Shown here one piece after another: positions 25,384 to 31,776 of a stretch of 64,000 bases of DNA. The translations under genes were made by a program, and so were the position numbers. Each line of letters starts with the position of its first letter. The first letter of the stretch is position 1. The DNA is from Nocardioides lianchengensis (GTDB lineage: Bacteria; Actinomycetota; Actinomycetes; Propionibacteriales; Nocardioidaceae): the NCBI RefSeq assembly GCF_900101465.1, contig NZ_FMZM01000015.1, positions 1-64,000 of the forward strand, read 5' to 3'. The notes beneath the pieces were generated by a model that made no database searches, was not told the DNA's origin, and was given only the letters and a program-made list of their open reading frames with translations.

Positions 25384-26099
25384 CGCTCCTGCAGGTCGAC
25401 CAGCTCACCAAGTCGTTCTCCGGCCTGAGGGCCGTGAGCGACGTCGACGTGACCGTCACCGACGGCGAGTTCCTCGGGATCATCGGCCCGAACGGCGCCG
25501 GCAAGACGACGCTGTTCTCGCTGCTCGCCGGCCAGCTCCCGCCCACCAGCGGACGGGTGGTCTTCGACGGCCAGGACATCACCGGCTGGCCCGCCGACAA
25601 GGTGGCCGGCGCCGGGCTGGTGCGCACCTTCCAGCTGATGCGGCCCTTCGAGTCGATGAGCGTGCTGGAGAACGTCGCCGTGGCGGCCCACCACCGGCAC
25701 CGGTCGCGGCGCGCCGCTCGCCGCCATGCGCTCGAGGTGATCGAGCGGGTGCGGCTGGCCGAGTACGTCCACGCACCCTCGGGCAGCCTGCCCACCGCCG
25801 GCCTGAAGCGGCTGGAGCTGGCCCGGGCCCTGGCCCTGGAGCCGCGCCTGCTGCTGCTCGACGAGGTGCTGGCCGGGCTGGTGCCCGCCGAGCGTGCGCC
25901 GATCATCGAGCTGCTGCGCGAGATCCACGCCGACGGGGTCACGGTGATGTTCGTCGAGCACATCATGGCCGCCGTGATGGCGCTCTCGGAGCGCCTGCTG
26001 GTGATGGCGGAGGGCCAGGAGCTCGCCCTGGGCGACCCGCAGGAGGTCATCCGTGACCCCCGGGTCGTCGAGGCCTACCTCGGGGAGGACTACGCATGA
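25380..26099 (+). CDS. Liv-type ABC importer, ATPase (LivG-like) with divergent signature motif
   Basis: The 239-residue protein has a normal Walker A (GPNGAGKTTLFS), Q-loop (VRTFQLMRPF), Walker B (RLLLLDEVLAGL) and H-loop (VMFVEHIM). The ABC signature, LSGGQ in most ATPases and LSYGxQRRLE in LivG, reads LPTAGLKRLELARAL here, so the Ser-Gly-Gly core is not recognisable. The residue after the Walker B Glu is Val rather than Pro. Nucleotide hydrolysis may rely on the partner ATPase, which is canonical. The ATG overlaps the preceding stop and the stop overlaps the next ATG. Confidence 0.92.
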   Translation: MTLLQVDQLTKSFSGLRAVSDVDVTVTDGEFLGIIGPNGAGKTTLFSLLAGQLPPTSGRVVFDGQDITGWPADKVAGAGLVRTFQLMRPFESMSVLENVAVAAHHRHRSRRAARRHALEVIERVRLAEYVHAPSGSLPTAGLKRLELARALALEPRLLLLDEVLAGLVPAERAPIIELLREIHADGVTVMFVEHIMAAVMALSERLLVMAEGQELALGDPQEVIRDPRVVEAYLGEDYA

Positions 26100-26800
26100 T
26101 GCTCGAGCTCGACGACGTCCACGCCGGCTACCGGCGCCTGGAGATCCTGCACGGCCTCTCGCTGCACGTCGACCAGGGCGAGATCGTCTCCCTGATCGGC
26201 GCCAACGGCGCCGGCAAGACCACGACCCTGCGGGCGATCGCCGGCCTGGTCCCGACCTCGCGCGGGCACATCCGCCTCGACGGCCAGGACGTGCAGAACC
26301 GTGCGCCGCACAGGATCGTGCGGTCCGGGCTCGTGCACGTCGCCCAGGACCGGGCCCTCTTCGGCCACCTCCAGGTGGTCGAGAACCTCGAAATGGGGGC
26401 CTACACCCAGTCCCGCTCGACGGTCCGGTCGTCGCTGGAGGAGGTCTACGAGCTGTTCCCGATCCTCCAGGAGCGGCGCCTCCAGCGGGCCGACACCATG
26501 TCCGGCGGCCAGCAACAGATGCTGGCCATCGGCCGGGCTCTGATGGCGCGGCCGACCTGCCTGACCCTCGACGAGCCGTCGGTCGGCCTGGCCCCCAACC
26601 TGGTGGCCCAGGTCCTGGAGGCGATCAGCCGGATCCGCGACACCGGGGTGACCGTCCTCATCGTGGAGCAGAACGCCTCCCAGGCGCTCGCCATCTCCGA
26701 CCGGGCCTACGTCATCGAGAGCGGCTCGATCGTGCTCGAGGGCAAGGCCTCCGACCTGGCCGACGACCCGCGGGTGCGCGAGGCGTACCTCGGGGTCTGA
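26096..26800 (+). CDS. Liv-type ABC importer, ATPase (LivF-like)
   Basis: The 234-residue protein has all ABC ATPase motifs: Walker A GANGAGKTTTLRA, Q-loop region VHVAQDRALFGHL, signature MSGGQQQMLAIGRAL, Walker B CLTLDEPSVGLAP and H-loop VLIVEQNAS. It completes the five-component importer. The ATGATG start overlaps the stop of the preceding ATPase gene. Downstream the operon continues with enzymes after a short 11-bp gap, supporting a joint import-and-degradation function. Confidence 0.93.
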   Translation: MMLELDDVHAGYRRLEILHGLSLHVDQGEIVSLIGANGAGKTTTLRAIAGLVPTSRGHIRLDGQDVQNRAPHRIVRSGLVHVAQDRALFGHLQVVENLEMGAYTQSRSTVRSSLEEVYELFPILQERRLQRADTMSGGQQQMLAIGRALMARPTCLTLDEPSVGLAPNLVAQVLEAISRIRDTGVTVLIVEQNASQALAISDRAYVIESGSIVLEGKASDLADDPRVREAYLGV

Positions 26801-26811
26801 GGAGCTCGACC

Positions 26812-27111
26812 ATGGAGTTCCTCGTCCACATCGAGATCGTCTGGCCGCCCGACGAGCCCGAGGAGCGGCGCGCCGAGATCTTCGAGCGCGAGCTCGCCCA
26901 GGGGCAGCGGCTGGCGGCCGAGGGCCGGCTGCGGCGGCTCTGGCGGGTCCCCGGGCGCTGGGCCAACTGGAGCCTGTACGACGTCGCCGACGCCACCGAG
27001 CTGCACGCCTGCCTGACCTCGCTGCCGCTGCACCCCTGGATGGACATCACCGTCCATCCGCTCGCGCAGCACCCGAACGACCCGCTCACGACCCGGGAGG
27101 ACCCGTCCTGA
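26812..27111 (+). CDS. Muconolactone delta-isomerase-like protein
   Basis: The 99-residue product has the muconolactone isomerase domain: MEFLVHIEIVWPPD at the N-terminus, ERELAQGQRLAAEGRLRRLWRVPGRWANWSLYDV in the middle and LPLHPWMDITVHPLAQHP near the end. CatC of the beta-ketoadipate pathway is about the same size, but this domain also occurs in many operons without aromatic catabolism, and no other catechol-branch gene lies in the window. It sits in the ABC operon 11 bp after the second ATPase, and its stop overlaps the racemase start. A lactone or double-bond isomerisation step is possible. Confidence 0.82.
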   Translation: MEFLVHIEIVWPPDEPEERRAEIFERELAQGQRLAAEGRLRRLWRVPGRWANWSLYDVADATELHACLTSLPLHPWMDITVHPLAQHPNDPLTTREDPS

Positions 27112-27746
27112 TGCGCCTGCTCGCCATCACCCCCATCGTCGTCGACGACGCCGAGCTGGCCCGCCGCCAGGCGCGCTACGACGAGCTCGCGCCGGACGGC
27201 GTCCGCGTCGACCTCGAGCACCTCGGCGAGGGTCCGCGGGCCCTCGAGACCGCGGCCGACGTGCGGGCGAGCGAGGCCGCCCTGCTGGAGCGCTACCGCG
27301 CGGCGGACCCCGCCGGCTGGGACGGCTACCTGCCCGACTGCGTGCTCGACCCGCTCAGCGGTGCCGATCACGACCTGCCCCGGCCGGTCTTCGGCATCGG
27401 CCGGCTGGCCGCCGGGTTCGTCGCCGGGCAGGGCGCCCGACTCGGGGCGGTCGCCCGCAACGCGGCCATCGCCGCCGAGCTCGATCGCCGGCTGGCGTCG
27501 TACGACGTCGCGACGGTGGCGCCGACCGCGGTGCTGGATCTGAGTGTCGAGGACATCGCCGACGACGCGACCTGGGCCGTCGCCGCGGCGCGGGCGGTCG
27601 AGGGGCTCGACTGCGACTACGTGCTGAACGCCTGCTCGGCCGTCGAGGTGGCCGAGCAGGCGACGGCGCCGTACCTGCTGGACCCGACGGCGGCCGCGCT
27701 GGCGCTGCTGGCCCACCGCGGCGCGGTGACGGGGGTGCGGGCATGA
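27111..27746 (+). CDS. Asp/Glu/hydantoin racemase family protein
   Basis: The 211-residue product resembles the Asp/Glu/hydantoin racemase superfamily, with RLLAITPIVVDD at the start and two cysteines at the places expected for the catalytic pair: Cys77 in LPDCVLDP and Cys175 in LNACSAVEV. The family racemises amino acids or hydantoins, and related maleate isomerases use the same cysteines on dicarboxylates. Given the distant hydantoinase-like gene under the same operator, racemisation of a cyclic ureide or isomerisation of a maleate-type acid are the leading options. It is coupled by overlap with genes on both sides (TGATG and ATGA). Confidence 0.8.
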   Translation: MRLLAITPIVVDDAELARRQARYDELAPDGVRVDLEHLGEGPRALETAADVRASEAALLERYRAADPAGWDGYLPDCVLDPLSGADHDLPRPVFGIGRLAAGFVAGQGARLGAVARNAAIAAELDRRLASYDVATVAPTAVLDLSVEDIADDATWAVAAARAVEGLDCDYVLNACSAVEVAEQATAPYLLDPTAAALALLAHRGAVTGVRA

Positions 27747-29101
27747 GCGCCGTCGAGGGACCCGACCTGGTGGTGGCCGGCGCGGGCGGCGGGCTGGTGG
27801 CCGCGCTGCGCGCGGCGTCGCTCGGCCTGAGCGTGCTGGTGGTGGAGCGCAACGAGCACTTCGCCCGCGGCAACAACACCGCGATGTCGACGGCGATGGT
27901 GCCCGGGGCCGGGACCCGCTGGCAGCGCGAGGCCGGCGTCGAGGACTCGCCCGAGCAGTTCCTCGCCGACGTGCGGGCCAAGACCCACGGCGAGGCGGAC
28001 GAGCGCCTGGCGGCCGCGCTGGCCGGGGTCAGCGCCCGGTTGCTGGAGTGGCTGGCCGACGATGTCGGGCTCCCGCTGTCGCTGGTGACCGACTTCGGCT
28101 ACCCCGGCCACTCCGCCTACCGCTGCCATACCGTCCCCGGGCGGGCCGGCCAGGCGATGCTGGCCGACGTCGTGCGCGCGGTGCGCTCCTCCGACCTCGT
28201 CGACCTGATGGTCCCGGCGCGGCTCACCGGCGTGGAGGAGGGCGACGACGGCGTGCTGCACGCGGTCGTCGACACCCCCAACGGCGAGGAGCGGATCCCC
28301 ACCCGGGCGGTGCTGCTGGCGACCAACGGCTTCGGCGCCGACCGCGAGCTGGTGGCCGAGCACCTGCCCGAGATCGCGGGTGCGACCTACCACGGCAGCG
28401 AGGGCTCCACCGGGGACGCGCTGCGGATCGGCGAGCGGCTGGGCGCGGCGACGGCGTACCTCGACGCCTACCAGGGCCACGCCGCGCTCACCCCGGCGGC
28501 GACGCTGGCCGGCTGGGCCACGGTCATGCACGGCGCCGTCGTGGTCGACGTCGCCGGGCGGCGCTTCGGCGACGAGACCACCGGCTACTCCGAGTACGCC
28601 GCCGCGCTGCAGGCGGCCGAGGGCGGCCGTGGCTGGATCGTGCTCGACGAGCGGGTCCACGAGGCCTGCCTCTCCTTCACCGACTACCGCGACACCGTCG
28701 AGTCCGGGGTGACCCGGACGGCGGACGACGCCGCCGCCCTCGCGGCCGCGATCGAGGTCGACCCCGAGGTCCTCGCCGCGACCCTCGAGGCGGCCCGGGC
28801 GTCGGCCGCGGACGGGACCCCCGACGAGCACGGCCGGACCCGCTGGGAGGCCCCGCTCGAGGCGCCGTACCGCGCCGTCCCGGTCACGCCCGCGCTCTTC
28901 CACACCCAGGGCGGGCTGGTCGTCGACGAGCACGCGCGGGTGCTGCGCGCGGACGGCTCGGCGGTGCCCGGGCTCTACGCCTCGGGCGGCGCTGCCGCGG
29001 GGATCTCCGGGCACGGGGCGGCCGGCTACCTCGCCGGCAACGGGCTGCTGCCCGCCCTCGGGCTGGCGTTCCTCGCCGCCGAGCACCTGGCGGGCCACTA
29101 G
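27743..29101 (+). CDS. FAD-dependent oxidoreductase (fumarate reductase/tricarballylate dehydrogenase-type)
   Basis: The 452-residue protein begins with a Rossmann dinucleotide motif, AGAGGGLVAALRAASLG (12-28), with Glu35 as ribose ligand. It ends with VPGLYASGGAAAGISGHGAAGYLAGNGLLPALG, the FAD-binding C-terminal signature of the fumarate reductase flavoprotein family. Relatives include fumarate reductase, 3-ketosteroid dehydrogenase and the tricarballylate dehydrogenase TcuA. RWEAPLEAPYRAVPVTP is at the position of the substrate-capping segment. The ATG overlaps the racemase stop, so this is the last gene of the ABC operon. It likely oxidises or reduces a C-C bond next to carboxylates. Its last 4 bp overlap the convergent peptidase gene. 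Confidence 0.87.
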   Translation: MSAVEGPDLVVAGAGGGLVAALRAASLGLSVLVVERNEHFARGNNTAMSTAMVPGAGTRWQREAGVEDSPEQFLADVRAKTHGEADERLAAALAGVSARLLEWLADDVGLPLSLVTDFGYPGHSAYRCHTVPGRAGQAMLADVVRAVRSSDLVDLMVPARLTGVEEGDDGVLHAVVDTPNGEERIPTRAVLLATNGFGADRELVAEHLPEIAGATYHGSEGSTGDALRIGERLGAATAYLDAYQGHAALTPAATLAGWATVMHGAVVVDVAGRRFGDETTGYSEYAAALQAAEGGRGWIVLDERVHEACLSFTDYRDTVESGVTRTADDAAALAAAIEVDPEVLAATLEAARASAADGTPDEHGRTRWEAPLEAPYRAVPVTPALFHTQGGLVVDEHARVLRADGSAVPGLYASGGAAAGISGHGAAGYLAGNGLLPALGLAFLAAEHLAGH

Positions 29102-29844
29102 CCCAGGTAGCGCACCTCGAGCGGGCTCTCGGCGACCGTCGGAGCCTGCATGCCGTCGACCAGGTCCAGACCACCGCCGGCGACGTGCACCCGGAACGCG
29201 CGGGCCTCGGGGCGCGACGAGACCGCCTCGACCAGCTCGCCGTCGCGGAACAGCAGCCCGCAGCCGTCCTCGGCGGCGTAGCCGTCCGGGAGCGCGCCGC
29301 TCCCGACCAGGTCGAGGTACGACGGCCGCCGCTCCTCCTCGCCGTCGTAGTGCGGGCAGGCACTGCCCGGGACCAGCCCGAGCCCGTCCGGCAGCGCCGC
29401 GAGCGGGCCGAAGGAGTCGGTCACCGAGCCCTCGAACCAGCAGTTCATCCCGGCGCTGATCCCGGCCAGCACCACGCCGTCCGCGACCGCCTCCCGCAGG
29501 ACCTCGTCGACGCCGTGCAGCCGCCAGATCGCGAGCAGGTTGGCGGTGCTGCCGCCGCCGACGTACACGACGTCCTGCGCGAGCAGGTGCTCGCGGACCG
29601 AAAGACCCTCGAGCTCGTGGAGGTGGAAGAGGCGCAGCTGGCTAGTCTCGGCCCGCTCGGCGAACGCCTCCACGAAGCGGTCGCCGTACGACTCGGAGTC
29701 GCCGCTCGCCGTGGGCACGAAGCAGACCCGCGCCCGGCCGCCCGCGCCGCGACGTCGGGAGGCGAGGGAGAGCAGGAAGTCGTCGAGCAGTGGGTTGTCG
29801 GGCTCCATGGAGAAGCCGCCGCCCCCGAGGGCCAGGATGGTCAT
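29098..29844 (-). CDS. Peptidase E family (S51) aspartyl dipeptidase-like protein
   Basis: The 248-residue protein starts MTILALGGGGFSME and carries nucleophile Ser130 in LAGISAGMNCWF, the S51 signature (G-x-S-A-G). VGGGSTANLLAIW and GLVPGSACPHYDGE follow. Enzymes of the family cleave Asp-Xaa dipeptides or act on cyanophycin dipeptides. The gene is divergent from the glutaminase gene with only 36 bp between start codons, hinting at joint control of amino-acid scavenging. It is convergent with the ABC operon and has no sign of belonging to the IclR regulon. Confidence 0.88.
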   Translation of the reverse strand: MTILALGGGGFSMEPDNPLLDDFLLSLASRRRGAGGRARVCFVPTASGDSESYGDRFVEAFAERAETSQLRLFHLHELEGLSVREHLLAQDVVYVGGGSTANLLAIWRLHGVDEVLREAVADGVVLAGISAGMNCWFEGSVTDSFGPLAALPDGLGLVPGSACPHYDGEEERRPSYLDLVGSGALPDGYAAEDGCGLLFRDGELVEAVSSRPEARAFRVHVAGGGLDLVDGMQAPTVAESPLEVRYLG

Positions 29845-29880
29845 GACCCGATGTTGTCAGCCGGGTGTCAGGGTGGGGGC

Positions 29881-31143
29881 GTGCGCTCCCCGATCCCCGA
29901 CTACCTGACCGAGGTCCTCGACGTGTGCGGAGGCGACGGGAGCGGCGAGCTCGCGGCGTACATCCCCGAGCTCGCCCAGGCCGACCCGGACCGGTTCGCG
30001 TTGGCGCTGGCGACCGTCGACGGGGCCACCTACGCGGTCGGGGACGCGGACGTCGCCTTCTCGATCCAGTCGATCTCGAAGCCGTTCGCCTACGCCCTCG
30101 CGCTGGCCGAGCACGGCCTCGACGCGGTCCTCGAGAAGGTCGGCGTCGAGCCCTCGGGCGACGCGTTCAACGAGCTGTCGCTGGAGATCGGCACCGGACG
30201 GCCGTTCAACCCGATGATCAACGCCGGCGCGCTGACGGTGCACGCGCTGATCGACGACGAGACCGTACGGCGCGGCTTCTCCGCGTTCGCCGGCCGGGAC
30301 CTGGAGCTCGACGAGGAGGTCTTCACCTCCGAGCTCGAGACCGCCGACCGCAACCGCGCGATCGCGTTCATGCTCCGCAGCCACGGGATCGTCGAGAAGG
30401 ACGCGCAGGAGGTGGTCGAGGGCTACACGCGCCAGTGCTCGCTGCTGGTCACCGTGCGCGACCTCGCCCTGATGGCGGCCACCCTCGCCAACGGGGGCGT
30501 GCACCCGGTCAGCGGCGAGCGCGTCGTCCCCCGCGAGGTGACCCGGCAGGTGATGGCGGTGATGGCCACCTGTGGGATGTACGACGCCGCCGGCGACTGG
30601 TTCACCAGCGTCGGGATCCCGGCGAAGAGCGGGGTGGCCGGCGGCCTGATCGGCGCGCTCCCGGGCCAGGCCGGGCTGGCGACCTTCTCGCCGCGGCTCG
30701 ACAGGCACGGCAACTCGGTGCGCGGCGTCCAGGTCTTCGAGCGGCTCTCCCACGACATGGGCATGCACCTGATGGAGGTGCCGCCGCCCGCGCGCTCGCT
30801 GGTCCGCGGCCGCACCGAGCTGCCCGGCGGGAAGACCGGGCACGGATGGGCCTACGAGCTCCAGGGGTCGGTCAACTTCGTCGGCATGGAGCGGGTGCTG
30901 CGCTACCTGACCGAGGAGCCGCCGACCGAGGCGGCGGTCGTCCTCGACCTGACCCGCGTGCACGAGGTGCGCGACGTCGGCCGCCGGATGCTGCTGGAGG
31001 CCGTGCGTCGGCTCGTCCAGGACGGCCACGACGTCACGCTCGTCGATCCCGAGGACATGCTGGAGGCGTTCCCCGACGACCACGCCGACGGCGACCTCGA
31101 CGCCGGCGACGGCATCGAGGTGCCGGTGGTGCGGCACCGCTGA
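29881..31143 (+). CDS. glsA: Glutaminase A with C-terminal STAS domain
   Basis: The 420-residue protein contains a serine-dependent glutaminase domain (about 5-300): Ser64 and Lys67 in SIQSISKPF form the catalytic S-x-x-K, with EIGTGRPFNPMINAGAL, RSHGIVEKDAQEVVEGYTRQCS, CGMYDAAGDW and IPAKSGVAGG as family motifs. Residues about 330-410 form a STAS-like domain (VVLDLTRVHEVRDVGRRMLLEAVRRL). Bare glutaminases of this class are about 310 residues, so the extra domain is a fusion. STAS domains usually sense or transmit via anti-anti-sigma-type contacts. The enzyme hydrolyses glutamine to glutamate and ammonia in the cytoplasm. The GTG start is chosen because the N-terminal helix begins there. Confidence 0.92.
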   Translation: MRSPIPDYLTEVLDVCGGDGSGELAAYIPELAQADPDRFALALATVDGATYAVGDADVAFSIQSISKPFAYALALAEHGLDAVLEKVGVEPSGDAFNELSLEIGTGRPFNPMINAGALTVHALIDDETVRRGFSAFAGRDLELDEEVFTSELETADRNRAIAFMLRSHGIVEKDAQEVVEGYTRQCSLLVTVRDLALMAATLANGGVHPVSGERVVPREVTRQVMAVMATCGMYDAAGDWFTSVGIPAKSGVAGGLIGALPGQAGLATFSPRLDRHGNSVRGVQVFERLSHDMGMHLMEVPPPARSLVRGRTELPGGKTGHGWAYELQGSVNFVGMERVLRYLTEEPPTEAAVVLDLTRVHEVRDVGRRMLLEAVRRLVQDGHDVTLVDPEDMLEAFPDDHADGDLDAGDGIEVPVVRHR

Positions 31144-31146
31144 GGT

Positions 31147-31755
31147 CTACTGCTCGACCCGCAGCCCCAGGCCCTCGACGAGGACGGCGGCCTGCGACGG
31201 GTCGACGACCGCGTCCCGGAGCAGGGCGACCCGTGCGTCGACGGAGACCAGGTTGGAGCCGCGCAGGTCGGCCCGGGTGAACGACGTCTCGTGGAGGGTG
31301 GCACCGAGCAGGTCGACGTCACGCAGGGTGCCGCCGTCGAAGCGGGCGCCGGTCAGGTCGGCCTCGCGGAGGCTGACGCTCGTGAACGTGCTCTTGCGGA
31401 GGTCCGCGGCCCGCAGGCCCACGAAGTCCCAGGTGCCGCCGTCGACCTGGAGCAGCCCGAACCGGCAGCGGTCGAACTCCGAGCCGGTGAGCTTGCAGCG
31501 CCGAAAGGTCGTCGAGAACAGCGCCGAGCGGGTGAAGGTGCAGCCGGTGAAGGCGGTGTCGGTCAGCACCGCCCCGTTGAGGTCGACGTCGTGGAAGGTG
31601 CAGCCCTCGAAGACCGCGCCCCGGCTGACCGCGCCGCCGAGGTCGACGTCGCGGAAGGACACTCCGCTGAACCGCTCCCCGGTCAGGTCGCGGCCACGCC
31701 AGTCCTCCCCGTCGTACTCGCTCTCCGTCACGCCGGTCACCCTAGGGTGCGGCAC
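31147..31755 (-). CDS. Pentapeptide-repeat protein
   Basis: Up to 202 residues are encoded, nearly all as A(D/N)LxX-type pentapeptides: FSGVSFRDVDLGGAV, TFHDVDLNGAVLTDTAF, ADLRKSTFTSVSLREADLTG and so on. These repeats form a right-handed quadrilateral beta-helix. Some members (Qnr, MfpA) mimic DNA and protect gyrase, but many have no known role, and the sequence here does not show the gyrase-binding loops clearly. A GTG five codons after the annotated ATG is an alternative start. It ends 3 bp from the convergent glutaminase stop. Confidence 0.85.
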   Translation of the reverse strand: MPHPRVTGVTESEYDGEDWRGRDLTGERFSGVSFRDVDLGGAVSRGAVFEGCTFHDVDLNGAVLTDTAFTGCTFTRSALFSTTFRRCKLTGSEFDRCRFGLLQVDGGTWDFVGLRAADLRKSTFTSVSLREADLTGARFDGGTLRDVDLLGATLHETSFTRADLRGSNLVSVDARVALLRDAVVDPSQAAVLVEGLGLRVEQ

Positions 31756-31776
31756 CCCCCGGCGTGCCGCGCGGAG

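Noticed and set aside
22087-26800. Branched-chain amino acid importer as a firm call
   Set aside because: The family is right, but Liv-type importers carry many acids and amides. The operon and operator context argue for a catabolic carboxylate or ureide.
9013-27746. Complete hydantoin-to-amino-acid pathway
   Set aside because: A hydantoinase-like enzyme and a racemase-family protein are present, but no carbamoylase or hydantoin transporter of the Mhp1 type was found, and the other enzymes would be unexplained.
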